In this document: one piece after another, positions 1 through 9,286 of the stretch
Position numbering within the stretch: position 1 is the stretch's first letter
Layout of the letters: the number at the start of each line of letters is the position of its first letter
Source of the DNA: Priapulus caudatus
Lineage: Eukaryota > Priapulida > Priapulimorpha > Priapulimorphida > Priapulidae
Direction: 5' to 3'
NCBI RefSeq assembly: GCF_000485595.1
Contig: NW_014578976.1
Span: 1 to 20,511 of the forward strand
Length of the DNA stretch: 20,511 bases
Notes under the pieces: model-generated
What the model saw: only the letters and a program-made list of their open reading frames with translations
What the model was told of the DNA's origin: nothing
Databases searched by the model: none
Translations under genes and position numbers: made by a program

Positions 1-322
1 AGTAGCGACGCACGTCGTGTCGATATTTCGGCACAGTGTGACTCGCGACGCACATCGTGTCGATATTTCGGCACAGTGTCACTCGCGACGCACATCGTGT
101 GGATATTTCGGCACAGTGTGACTCGCGACACGCGTCGTCTCGATATTTCAGCACAGTCGCAGTGGCGACGCACGTCGTGTCAATATTTCGGCACAGTGTG
201 ACTCGCGACGCACATCGTGTCGATATTTCGGCACAGTGTCACTCGCGAAGCACGTCGTGTCGATATTTGGGCACAGTGTGACTCGCGACGCATTTCGTGT
301 GGATATTTCGACACAGTGTCTG
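1..322. repeat. 40-bp tandem satellite, 8 copies
   Basis: Eight head-to-tail copies of a 40-bp unit begin at 7, 47, 87, 127, 167, 207, 247 and 287. Each has the core GTGTCGATATTTCGGCACAG. Copies 1 and 5 differ by one base, copies 2 and 6 are identical, and the bases before copy 1 (AGTAGC) resemble those before copy 5 (AGTGGC). This hints at a 160-bp four-unit higher-order repeat. The array runs off the left edge, so its full length is unknown. Open frames across it are a by-product of the repeat. Confidence 0.95.
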
Positions 323-1041
323 CTGTGTACTGTATCACTGAAAAACTACTGGACATTGACATTGAGATTTAGTGTAGATGAGTGTTATCTCAGCCTTACA
401 CATACAAATAGTATGCAACTCGTTGCCCTTGGCTTCACAAAAATATATTCATATGAAAACAAGGACAGAAGGGAGATTTTGTGCATTTTCGTGTCAAATG
501 AGACCGCACTGGTTCATTTCAGGGACTTTGTTATGATATCATTGCAAACTAGACTAAGTATTATTTGCGCTAAGACATGTTACAACGCTTAGACATGTGT
601 GCGGTATGAACCTTCCTTTGCTTTTGCACATGGAGAAATACATCGCAATTTTATATAGTACAGAGTTACGTTAAAGGATAGAGATCATGTCGAGGACGGA
701 CACGACAGTAATGCAGATGATCGTATCATATCAGCGTCCTGCAGATGATCTGTAGCCTTCAACGCCAATGGCGACTCTGAACAACAACATTGTCGAATAA
801 CTATAATAATTATGTTTACTATTCAAATGTTATCTCACCGATAAAAAATGATCTTTGCTCCTTTTGACTCCTTACATCTAAACACGTTACAGTTGTATAC
901 ACTACAATACACTACATGATGTATCAATGGATTCAATATGGATGGATATGGATGAAATATCGCAACCTATATGGCCATCGCAATATGCAGAAATGATACA
1001 TACTAGCCCAAGTACCCAAGTACTGCCAAGATGCATACCGG
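323..1041. other. AT-rich spacer without recognisable gene
   Basis: I see no splice-bounded coding segment, TIR or RNA gene here. An open frame running out of the satellite to 592 has no recognisable motif. The decamer GCAGATGATC occurs twice near 714 and 740, and a few TATGGATGG-type repeats lie near 930-955. Confidence 0.5.
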
Positions 1042-1128
1042 AACCCAAGTACTCTAAATAGCGGAACCCAAGTACTCTAAATAGCGGAACCCAAGTACTC
1101 TAAATAGCGGAACCCAAGTACTCTAAAT
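1042..1128. repeat. 23-bp tandem repeat, about 3.8 copies
   Basis: The unit AACCCAAGTACTCTAAATAGCGG starts at 1042, 1065, 1088 and 1111. The first three copies look identical and the last is truncated at CTCTAAAT. A looser CCAAGTACT-like sequence at 1007-1025 may be the seed. The array sits about 145 bp outside the left end of the transposon arm. Confidence 0.95.
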
Positions 1129-1342
1129 TACCATGGATACAGCTAGACTGGTGGCGACCTTCACTTGGCTACAATGAACTCAGTTAGTCTAGCATGTAGA
1201 ACTGTCGACCAGGGAGCAGTCTACCTTAGCGGCCGGAGCTGCGTGAACAAGAACTGGGTGAAATTGCCATGAACATGTCTCGTTGCGCCATCTATGAGAC
1301 GCGATATGTACGAGAATAATGTTACGGCATTAAACACCATAA

Positions 1343-1555
1343 ATGGAAACTCGCTTTCCTAAAGGAAAACGAAACGCGCCGACCAGCAAACGAGCAATTA
1401 CGAGCATTTCTATTGATGCCCTCTCTACCTACGTGCGTAGTGAAAAAGCTTGTGGAATCGCCACAACTGCTGAATTGAGCGATTATAGGGCCTTTATCCT
1501 TTACCTAAAGGACCTGGGTAAGCTTGTTGGAGTGGGGGCAGCGAAAATGTGTTAG
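1343..1555 (+). CDS. Candidate N-terminal exon of the transposase-like gene
   Basis: This is an open frame of 70 codons starting METRF, with a basic N-terminus (KGKRNAPTSKR) and a helical stretch (ALSTYVRSEKACGIATTAEL). The right copy keeps the same frame without indels (14867-14655, minus) and only about eight substitutions. A consensus donor, CTGG|GTAAGC, lies at 1517/1518; the right copy has GTAAGG. The exon therefore probably ends after ...YLKDLG in phase 1, and the last eleven codons to the TAG would be intron read-through. I do not recognise the domain. Assignment to the transposase gene rests on strand and position only, and a free-standing 70-residue protein is the alternative. Confidence 0.5.
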   Translation: METRFPKGKRNAPTSKRAITSISIDALSTYVRSEKACGIATTAELSDYRAFILYLKDLGKLVGVGAAKMC

Positions 1556-1557
1556 AT

Positions 1558-1588
1558 CGCCGCGAGACGGCGTTTTTGCGCTTCGCGC
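1558..1588. other. Two adjacent hairpins inside first intron
   Basis: CGCCG-CGAGA-CGGCG at 1558-1572 is followed by a T run and then GCGC-TTC-GCGC at 1578-1588. The mirror sequence in the right copy (14622-14652) keeps both, with a longer first stem (CGCCGC/GCGGCG). Function is unknown. Confidence 0.6.
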
Positions 1589-1849
1589 GGATATCCGGCT
1601 GCAGATCGTCTAGTGGGGCTGGTACTGCCTAGATAGTTTTGTTTTGTTACATCTTCAAGATTAATCATCCAAACACCAGCTTGCCTAACAGGTTTTACTG
1701 GTTACTGTTATACAACTGCTTACTGTTTTGTTTCTAATGCTGCTCTCTCTTAAGTTTCTGTTGTCAATGCATTCTTATAAGCATTACCACAGAATTCAGC
1801 ACCTCAGACTAGTTTAACACATTTCCGCTGTTAGACACTGTAGTGTTAT

Positions 1850-1937
1850 CAGGAGTGTATCAATATTTGGATATCTCAACATCTAGTACGAATTAATACG
1901 GAATACATTATACTATATTATATTGATACCACTCCTG
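1850..1937. mobile_element. 88-bp MITE, TIR CAGGAGTG(G)TATCAATAT, 7-bp TSD
   Basis: The ends are CAGGAGTGTATCAATAT and ATATTGATACCACTCCTG, inverted repeats differing by one base. The right transposon copy has the uninterrupted sequence GTGTTAT-CTTCAAGGTTTTGC (reverse complement of about 14370-14345), whereas the left has GTGTTAT, then the element, then GTGTTTAATCCTTCAA. This is an empty-site comparison with a 7-bp duplication, its right copy slightly altered. The interior is AT-rich and non-coding. The termini resemble those of the element at 9819-9978. Confidence 0.85.
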
Positions 1938-4205
1938 GTGTTTAATCCTTCAACAGTTTTGCCAGCCGAACCGCATTATGATATAGATTCCGGTGACAGT
2001 TATTTGTCACGCTTTGTCAATAATTCTATTTTGCAATATAGCTGCTTTTTTTAATTGTAATAGCACCGGATGACGTGTCCGCCAGCAGTGTAATTACACC
2101 ATCGCGTACTATACTTGCAGTGGTGCTGTGGCCGGGTATCGACGGGGCGGCGTCGTCTAATCAGTGCAGTATGCAGCTCTGACGTCGAGTCCAGAGCCAG
2201 AAACTCTAACCGGCGAATTCTAGGCATGGTTCTGCATTCGGTAAGCAGAGGCTCCGGTGGAGGAGCCAGAAGCCAGGATGTGAACCTGAGCATAGGTCCT
2301 TGTGTGAGTTAACTAAAATTGCTCTTTTGCTTTGAATCACAAGGATAGGTAACATGAACAGCACTGTTGAACCCCTGCATCAGCAGCAGTTGTCAACCCC
2401 AAGTCGAGTGGTTGCTGATCGGGTGCAGGAGAACTTAACAATTTTTGGGCTGTAAGATCTACGAACCTGTCAACACCGTGCGTGTTGTGCGTATAATTGC
2501 TAAGTATTAGGGTAAGTTATATTATTAATTGTCAGATCGTTTGTGAAGTTGAGTGTGCTCCGCGCCTTTGAATGCATTTTATGTAACAAATGCGCAATTA
2601 TAAATATAAGAATATAATAATAATAATAATTTATCGGTATAAAGTTTCCATAGTCATTATTCAGTGTCCGTTGCTAAGAGAGCATGATGATTGATCCAAG
2701 CGTGGTGGCCCACCCGAAGAGCCGAACAATTAGAGGGCTCCAGAGGCGATCCGTGACATCCGAAACTAGAACGATGAGTAATTATGTAAGTTATATCGTA
2801 TCAACTGTTCAAGTTGAAAGAAACTCGACATCACAAATGGTACATACTTTATATTTTCACAAATTAACGAGCTGTTCGCCAATGGAGTATTCAACTTGCA
2901 CGTCGCCTTTGCAGTCTCAGCCTTTGCAACGCATCAATTTGTATATAAAGTAGGCATTTAACAGGGTTGTTGCCACATTGCAGCCTGGAATTACGGTCGG
3001 GCGCAAGTACCAGGCAGGGATTGGCTGTTGGAGCTATGGAATGAAGCTGGTGCACGATGTCGACGTGGCGATCCGCAGATGACGAGACTGGACCTGGAGC
3101 ACTTTGATGTACGCAGTAAGCACTTCCATGCATTTTCCAACATGCTTCGCTTAGCAATGTACGTGAAACACATAGTACGTCTTTGCCCTGCGGTCTGTTG
3201 TTCATCGACACAAAAAAATTATAGCCTACATGTTAAACTATGCCAGCCAAAGCACTGGCATTACAGCGGAATATGCAATAATTAGGCGCCTATAAAATAC
3301 AGTACGTCCTTGTTTCGCTAACCGGCCGATCGCGGGGGAGTCCGCATTCTAAAGGCGCGCGCGGTGTCGAAAAACTTTATTGTGATGGGCCAAAAAGTTT
3401 TTTTTTTTTTTTAATTCCGCACGTGATATCGATCGATGAATGCATTGCATTTGACTTGAAAGTCATTACATGTGATTCGTTTTATGGAAGAATACAAACA
3501 AGTATTCTAGAATAGCAAAAAAAATAAAAAATATTTTGATAACCAAAAAAGTTTATGCTGCCTATTTGTGTCCAATTTCTTTCAGGCTTCGGTCAGCGGA
3601 AACAAAAATCTGTTTTTCTTATGCTTGCTGAAAGTCTTAATATTTTATATCATTGTTATTTCATCTGTGATTCTTTGTAGGTGACGATCCAAAAGGTAGC
3701 CTGCAGCATGCGGGCTGCTTTGCTGTATTAAAGGCAATGCATCGCTTGACGTCTAGCACAGGCGTGTTTACCAGCAAAAGTTCTGCGAATATTCGCTGAT
3801 TGCGCAGAAAGATTTGTAGTCTCTACCAAATCGAATGGGAACATGCCTTTTCATCAGACTGGTAAATATGGCTTTACTGGGCTTTACTAGACTATTGCCA
3901 TATACAATTAATTAAATGGCAATGTTTTTGTATTAATTACCTAAGGTTGCATTTTATAGTGTATTTGTTTGCAGCATACGTCTTAACATGCTTCTTGAAC
4001 AGGAATAAATGATGTGCAACGAATATTTGTTTGAGTGCATAACAACATGATAAAAAAATGGCGAAGTTGAAACAAATCTGTATGTGTCAACATGGTATTG
4101 TGTTACCAGCATGCCAAAATGTGCCACAAGCCAAGCTCTACGAGTCGTGTGCTCCCAGCCTAATTGTCACTAAGGTGAGGGCTAGGCAACCTTCTTCTTG
4201 CCCAG
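1938..4205. other. Intron-rich interior of left transposon, exons unresolved
   Basis: Several open segments are flanked by splice-like sites. They include about 2118-2251 (after TTGCAG, before GTAAGC; reads WCCGRVSTGRRRL), about 2355-2452 (reads TVEPLHQQQLSTPSRVVADR, donor GTAAGA) and about 2668-2788 (after TATTCAG, before GTAAGT). Their phases do not join cleanly, so I do not call them exons. An (AAT)n microsatellite lies at about 2613-2632 and a T run near 3398-3411. The right copy lacks everything between about 2065 and 5697. Confidence 0.35.
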
Positions 4206-4408
4206 ACAACGTCATCATAACCCGGGCAAGCAGCTTACTCAAGAAAGGTCTGCACTCCTCATGAAGTTCATGAATGCTTACATGATGAGTGCTTCCACCT
4301 TTCATGATATTCAGAAGCTCTACGCCGTGCCAGCCATCGAGGAGAAATGGCTCCATTTGCAGCAGGAGAACCTCGCCAAATACGCACATAAGGATGTCGT
4401 AATTTTGG
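4206..4408 (+). CDS. Transposase-like core exon, upstream of catalytic GD motif
   Basis: The exon is bounded by a good acceptor (CTTCTTCTTGCCCAG|) and the donor TTGG|GTAAGC. It reads without stops through ALLMKFMNAYMMSASTFHDI and VPAIEEKW to KDVVILG, ending in phase 1. In the related metazoan transposase-like family, the stretch 'SxSTFxxIQxxYxxPAIxxxW ... xVVLxGDGRxDSPG' precedes the first catalytic Asp, and the next block at 4580 begins with a broken version of exactly that continuation. This exon has no partner in the right copy. Recognition is from memory of the family pattern, not from a search. Confidence 0.6.
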
Positions 4409-4579
4409 GTAAGCTAGTGCAGTTGCACTTGAACATCTTCATTTATGTGTTAGAGGTGCATGCCATATTGATCAATATTTACATGTGCTGCATTCCTTCT
4501 TCACGTCTTCGAACCTTTGCTGGTAAGTTATAATGCCATTCAATTACCGCTCACGGTACGCTCAAATGTTTGTATGTAG

Positions 4580-4650
4580 TGATGCCGCAGCAGCGACCGC
4601 TCGCCGGTGACATTCGGCGATGGTTCTGCACCTACTACCGGCCGTCGTTA
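4580..4650 (+). pseudogene. Broken GDGRxDSPGHSA-type catalytic block
   Basis: After the acceptor TTTGTATGTAG, the sequence GATGCCGCAGC...CTCGCCGGTGACATTCGGCGATGGTTCTGCACCTACTAC can be read in shifting frames as pieces of GD-R-SDSPG-HSAM-FCTYY. Small insertions break the frame at least three times. The motif identity is an inference from those pieces plus the preceding exon ending VVILG. After it, to about 5690, I see no clear exon; a C10 run lies near 4911. Confidence 0.45.
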
Positions 4651-5527
4651 TGAGGCACGAAACCCTTCTGGTGCTCCGACTATTAATCCCTATCGACCAA
4701 GCGCCAACGTGGAAAGTAAATTCCAAACATAGAGAAGAACGTCCTGGATCTCGTGGTCCATGAGCGTTGCTGGCACATGAGATTGACGTTCAATAGGTGA
4801 GCAGAAGGGTTGGTCACTGAACGCCCATCCCACTAAATCACCCGCCTACAGTGAGTAAGTAAAGAACCGGCTGTGATGACAAAGGGTCAATGGGAGAATG
4901 CTAAGCACTTCCCCCCCCCCGGCAAAATAAAAAGGTTTGCGGCACAGCGGCGCTTCACTAAATGGTTTAAATACAATGCTTTGTTACAGTGTGAATCTAA
5001 GTGCAGACATCAGCCAATATTGCTACAGATCAATTCTATTGGTGTATTACACAGGAAAGAACCACCCCGCCGGGGTCAGGTGCATTCTTACGACGTTGGC
5101 ATACGGTGCTATAAACTTTTGCAGCGTTGAATACGGTAAGGTAGATTATAATTGTTTTAATAGCATTTAAAATGGAGTGCACATATCTAATTGAGTGTTT
5201 TTTCACATTGGTTTTCACGTGTTTCAAATAATCAAATTGGGCGTATATGCATATGGAGAAAAGCGTTAATAGCAGAACAAATTTATTTGGTTCTACTATA
5301 AGCATTAAGTTGTTCATGGTTCTACTACTAATGTAATTGTGCTTCAGCGCGCTCAGAAGGCTGAGGCTGCGCAGAAGACTGGCGGCCTGATAATAGCATA
5401 TAGTAAAGCCACAACTTTTGTTTTTTGCTGGCCGGCGAAGCCGATGGCTCAATCCACAAACCTGCAGGTAGCATTTTTTATCTAATATCACCCGGAAAAA
5501 AAGTTTGATTCAGTAAAAAATGCCACG
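4651..5527. other. No supported gene; intron-like interior
   Basis: Open frames here (for example 4873-5130 plus and 5036-5491 minus) carry no family motif and are not matched in the right copy. The 21-mer GATCAATATTTACATGTGCTG at 4470-4490, just upstream, recurs at 6415-6435 in a later intron. Confidence 0.4.
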
Positions 5528-5535
5528 ACTTGCAC

Positions 5536-5665
5536 TAGGGCTGTCATTGGTGAATCGAAGTGTATTTCGATGTGATTTTTTTTCCGATTTATTTTCGATA
5601 TCGATATCGGTACGGCAAATCCATCGCGATTTATCGATGAAGGTGGGCATCGATGAACAGTCCTA
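5536..5665. mobile_element. 130-bp hAT-like MITE
   Basis: The ends are TAGGGCTGT and ACAGTCCTA (imperfect TIR, one mismatch). They are flanked by ACTTGCAC (5528-5535) and ACTTGCAA (5666-5673), an 8-bp target-site duplication with one mismatch. An 8-bp TSD with TAGGGCTG-type ends is typical of hAT elements. The interior includes a run of CGATATCGATATCGG-type palindromic sequence. It lies in an interior region missing from the right copy, so no empty site is available. Confidence 0.7.
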
Positions 5666-5780
5666 ACTTGCAACACTGTTTTGCAGTTGTTGCTCATGAG
5701 TCGGTGGGGCGAAACGATTTATACGGTGTTAACATGGCTAAATGCGTGCTTTCGGTATATAATGATTGTTAAAATTACAG

Positions 5781-7083
5781 GGTCTTTGGAAGGCTGTCTC
5801 CAGCACGTTCCTCGTGCATCCACGAATGAAGATTGGAGGACGGCGGCCCTGGCAAAGGTGCAATGCACGCGCGACATCGAGGGCCAACTTGTCCAACGTG
5901 AAGGTCTCTCAGTGGATGGTAGTAGCAACCTCAAAACCCTAGTTATGGAAGCTTTAAAGCGCCGTAGTGCTTGGACCGTAACAGATCGCACCCTGCCGTA
6001 CTTAATGTGCGCTTCCACGGTATGCAAGACAAGATTTTTTGTTTCTGCAATGTTATCTGGCCCTGATTAGTCAAAACACCCGGGACAATTCAGATACTTG
6101 GCACTGCCGGGAACAGCGGTATAGTATGTCACTTGCGACATAGGAGAGTTAAACTAATATCTTGGAACGTGCCATACATCTTATCTACTTTTATGCAGAT
6201 CACAGGTCAGCGGCCCCGCGCTTACTGCGAAACTTGTCAAGGAGCACACCACCGGGGAAGGACGTTTTTGATGTATGCACCGAAACGACTAGCATTTACG
6301 TAAGTAAACTAGTGTAACAGCATTTAACGTTTTGTATAGCAGAAATTTTTACACGTCACACACAAGGCATATTGTATACTTATGCTCAATTGTACATGAT
6401 ATGACATTATATATGATCAATATTTACATGTGCTGTTGCGCCACTTTTCCTTCTTCACGCAAGGTATATTGTATACTTATGCTAAATTATAGCTCTGTCA
6501 TTTAACTAGTATTATGGTTACAATATTACAAATTTTAATATTTTACAGCTATCCAGTTACCGAGGCTAGGTGCTATCTAGCTGGTATGACTGATACAGCC
6601 CACGCGGAAGGGAAACTGAGGAAAGAAGCCAAATACTACCGGTGCACCTATGTAAGCTATGCAATCATGTTTAAGCAGCTTTGGCAAGTACACGTCTCGG
6701 GCATAGGACGCCCGATTGCATCAAAAAAATATAAATACTTAAAAATATGCTATTAGTTGGAAAAGAAATTGTAAACGCGCAGTAAATAAAGTGCTATATG
6801 TATGGTGCATATGCTAAAGATAGGCAATTATGTTACACAGGTACAGAAAGGTGTATGCAAAGAAGGCAGCAAACTGGGCAGTGAGTCCTTTGCGTGTAGC
6901 AAAGGACTACGATTATATTCCCGGCATGTTGGCTGACATTGTGGAGAGACGCCTCGCTGATGAGCTGCCACTCAGACGAGCTATACCATTGGCTGCAGAA
7001 GATTAGCAGCACAGTACAGCCAATTGAAGCGCCATCCATGGAGCAGCTCCTGGAGAAGCACAAGTCCCGCTTTGATAAGTGAG
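5781..7083 (+). pseudogene. C-terminal exons of transposase-like gene (left copy)
   Basis: There are four blocks with conserved splice sites: 5781-6019 (acceptor TTACAG, donor GTATGC), 6199-6299 (donor GTAAGT; CETCQ and LMYAPKRLAFT), 6549-6651 (TYPVTEARCYLAGMTDTAHA; donor GTAAGC), and 6841 to about 7081 (YRKVYAKKAANWAVSPLRVA, then YIPGMLADIVERRL). The third joins the second in phase: AC|C gives T. The first block matches the right copy's 13976-14193 only if about 20 single-base insertions are removed. The last block shifts frame after LAAED and then reads EAPSMEQLLEKHKSRFDK to TGA. The YAPKR motif and tail fit the C-terminus of the same transposase-like family. Confidence 0.6.
6364..6487. repeat. 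27-bp direct repeat within intron
   Basis: AAGG(C/T)ATATTGTATACTTATGCT-type sequence occurs at 6364-6390 and 6461-6487, offset by 97 bp. The 21-mer shared with 4470-4490 lies between them, so a short intronic segment was duplicated and partly copied elsewhere in the element. Confidence 0.75.
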
Positions 7084-7444
7084 GTTAGTCTTAAAGCCTA
7101 TGCTAACCCCAAAAAATTACGTCTGTTAAACTTAGTAATTTTTAGCTGTTATTTCTCAACTATATGCTTCAGTAAAATTGTATATCTATTGCATCTAGTT
7201 GCATAACAGTCTCCGAAATTTATAAACACCATTGCGCGCAGTGTTGTGCCTAGTAAACAGTTTCACAACAATGAACATACTGGTGCGTAGCATGTATGCC
7301 AAGGCACAAAGCTCGGCACAGATTCCAAAATCTATGTCACTACTAGGCTTCACCCCCTGTCAACTCTAATTGTCTCAATGATTTTACTGGATTTACTATT
7401 GCTTGAAAAGCAACAAAAACAACCTTTTGATTACATACCTTAAG
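7084..7444. other. Intergenic space between the two convergent genes
   Basis: Non-coding; it separates the 3' ends of the transposase-like gene and the P2RX7_C gene. It is conserved in the right copy (12603-12969). Up to about 7238 the two copies differ by many small indels. From 7239 (GTGTTGTGCCTAGTAAACAG) they are nearly identical. Confidence 0.7.
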
Positions 7445-8180
7445 TTAAGCTAACCGGTCGGCTTTAAAACCGGTGTACACTGCGTGAGGGTTCGGAAATC
7501 GATCCCTCACACGCCACACGCAGCATGAGGGAATTACTCGGCGCATGGCTTGGCCGAGTACTCCATGTCGTACTAAAGTATAGAGCCGATAGGCTGCGTG
7601 GCGCTTCGGCCTAAGTGGATCATCTGGATCCGATTCATACGCTCCAAGCACATCGTTCCGGTACAGCTCGAACGCTGCTAAATAAACTGGGTCGAGCACC
7701 ATTCCACATAACCCCTGTAATAGGAGAAGTACACTTTTTGAGCAACGTTAGCGTTTTCGCAAATATAACGGCTAATGTCAAGGATATGGGAAACTAAGTG
7801 AAGACCCAGTTTCAGATTAATCCCAGTTTCATGCCTTTTTTGTGTTAATTTTTTCGCAGACTTCCGTGTGACCATTAGAGAAATTGTTGAAGTTCTGGAA
7901 AGCAGGTAACGTCACTTTGGTAACTATTAAAACTTACATCTTCTCTCGACAGGCACTCGTCCGGCTGATGCCCGCAGCAACACCGCTCCACTTCTGTCGG
8001 CATTTCTCGGCAGCTGCCACACGTGCACCATGAAGGAGCATCCCCGGATGGTGCCGGGTGATGTCCACCCGGCGCAGGTGTGTGGAGGTTGCATGTCCAC
8101 AGCAGAATCTCAGGATGCTTACGTGCTAAAGTTAGCAGTAAGGCCTTTGATTCTGCCATGGACATGCTCTCCAGGTGGTC
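7445..8180 (-). CDS. P2X7 C-terminal (P2RX7_C, ballast) domain protein, left copy
   Basis: Two exons: 8180-7938 and 7714-7445, with a 223-bp intron (donor GAT|GTAAGT, acceptor TTACAG). Exon 1 follows the acceptor TTGATCAATAG and reads DHLES, then MSMAESKALLLTLARKHPEI, then SWCTCGSCREMPTEVERCCC and a Cys in DECLSRED. Exon 2 continues GLCGMVLDPVYLAAFELYR, then RHAAYRLYTL, RVIPSCCVWRVRDRFPNP and YTGFK, ending at TAA. The WCxCGxC, CC, H-AYR, IPSCCxWRxR and Y-GFK pattern is that of the cytoplasmic zinc-binding ballast domain of the P2X7 receptor, which also occurs in many invertebrate proteins without the ion channel. No transmembrane or channel part is seen. The true N-terminus is unresolved; upstream exons may exist. 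Confidence 0.85.
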
Positions 8181-8722
8181 CTATTGATCAATAAATAATA
8201 ACACAGTTTTTCTGAATTCCTCTATTGAAGAAATGCCTCTTATTCTAATATGTTGTAAAGTTTTATCACATGAATAAAGTTAAAGAAATACTACCAGAAC
8301 CTGTTTGGTTTAATTTTTGAGCAACCACATGTCTACCTTGGCAGTGTAATTTGTTAGTAAATGTTTGCTAGTAATTTGTAATGCTGTGTGTTGTAAATAA
8401 GCTGCTGCTACATAGTTATGTTAACGTTACTAGTGAGTCAGCTGTTTCATTGATGTGCTACGTAAATTTCAAAATAAGTAGCACTACTCTCAAGTGTGTA
8501 CTCGTGTTTACTTGTTCCTGTGTAAATATCAATGCATAACTTGTTGTCTGCAAAAAAAGTGATTATGCTGTGTATTGTACAACCAATTTTGCGATATGTG
8601 TAAATAATGTGAATTGAAAATAAATGGTGGTTGTGACATAATCAGTGTTAGATTGATGATGGTTTTATGTGGAAAAGCCCTTATGTCAAAGAATGGTATT
8701 ATATTGTGTTCATGGGGCAACG
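8181..8722. other. Upstream flank of P2RX7_C gene, left copy
   Basis: AT-rich, non-coding and highly similar to 11331-11866 in reverse complement, with only about 7 bp net length difference. No upstream exon or clear promoter could be fixed. Homology to the other arm stops at CATGGGGCAACGA (8711-8723). Confidence 0.6.
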
Positions 8723-8723
8723 A

Positions 8724-9286
8724 TCAATAATCACTAAAGAACAGTTGATATGCACACTTGGCACAATCATGAAGCATGTCATTGTGCCCAAGGGCGTCGG
8801 AACTGCCGCGGTCGCCGCGGCACTTTTTTCAGGCCATAAATTTTCCGTAACCAAAATCTTTCAATAATTTATACCGTCTTTTGGCCGGTACATATATCAT
8901 GTATATACGTGTAAATTGTAATCTAGGCCCCTATAAGCAGAGACCAGGGTCAGATGAGGTCAGGTCAGGGGCGTGTACAGGGGTGGGTCCAGGGGGTCCG
9001 GACCCCCCCCTGCTCGCGCAGAAAACGCATCTGAGGGGGGGTCTAATTTCAAAATTCTTNGCCAAGGGCTACAGACCGAGGGTGTTTCTTATTTATTCAT
9101 TTAAAAGCAAAAGGATTGTAATAACTTATAAACGACATACATAGTTTCCGTTATAATATGGATAAATTTGCCCTAAAATGAATATCGTTCGGTTAAATAG
9201 CATTTAGGTATAAATATAATTTCAATAATCACTAAAGAACAGTTGATATGCACACTTGGCACAATCATGAAGCATGTCATTGTGCC
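8724..9286. repeat. Identical 65-bp direct repeats flanking a 433-bp insert
   Basis: 8724-8788 and 9222-9286 are identical over 65 bp, from TCAATAATCACTAAAGAACA to GTCATTGTGCC. The first copy begins one base after arm homology ends. The intervening sequence contains a perfect 16-bp palindrome (GGGGGTCCGGACCCCC, 8992-9007) and an N at 9060. It could be a tandem duplication around an insertion or an assembly overlap at a gap. Confidence 0.9.

Larger units (their letters stand above)
1274..1849 (+). repeat. Outer inverted-repeat segment, left partner
   Basis: This segment pairs in reverse complement with 14344-14940, with high identity and few indels; one gap of about 15 bp is visible near 1732-1752. 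It holds the first candidate exon of the transposase-like gene, two small hairpins, and intron-like AT-rich sequence ending at TAGTGTTAT, where the MITE at 1850 is inserted. Confidence 0.9.
1343..7083 (+). pseudogene. Transposase-like gene, multi-exon, decayed (left copy)
   Basis: Splice-bounded coding blocks run on the plus strand. 1343-1517 is a candidate first exon with donor GTAAGC. 4206-4408 contains STFHDIQKLYAVPAIEEKW. 4580 to about 4640 is a broken GD...DSPGHSAxFCTYY-type block. 5781-6019, 6199-6299 (MYAPKR), 6549-6651 and 6841 to about 7081 form the C-terminal part, ending HKSRFDK before TGA. From family knowledge, this order (SSSTFYxIQ..Y..PAI, GDGRxDSPGxxAKY, HEW, SPxYxAL..VVLD, CPKR) belongs to a widespread metazoan transposase-like family. 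I think it is Kolobok-related but could not verify that. Frameshifts in the 4580, 5781 and 6841 blocks and the in-frame TAG after LAAED make this copy non-functional as written. Exons between 1517 and 4206 are not resolved. Confidence 0.65.
1274..8722 (+). mobile_element. Left copy of two-gene DNA transposon (transposase-like + P2RX7_C)
   Basis: The limits are set by homology, in reverse complement, to 11331-14940. The outer end is CATG-TCTCGTTGCGCC at 1274, matching 14940 downwards. The inner end is CATGGGGCAA at 8711-8720, matching 11334 upwards. A transposase-like gene runs on the plus strand from 1343 to about 7081. A P2RX7_C-domain gene runs on the minus strand from 8180 to 7445, so the two converge. 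The copy holds two MITEs absent from the right copy (1850-1937 and 5536-5665) plus about 3.6 kb the right copy lacks. I could not find terminal inverted repeats joining the outer and inner ends, so these are homology limits and not proven element termini. Confidence 0.75.

Noticed and set aside
1-322. CRISPR-like array
   Set aside because: Repeats are head to tail with no spacers, and the context is eukaryotic.
5036-5491. 151-codon minus-strand frame
   Set aside because: No motif, poor codon pattern, and it lies antisense within the intron-rich interior of the transposon.
7875-8165. Single-exon 96-codon reading of the P2RX7_C first exon ending in ELQQFL
   Set aside because: It runs through a consensus GTAAGT donor. 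Splicing to the GLCGMVLDPVYL exon restores the family pattern in phase.
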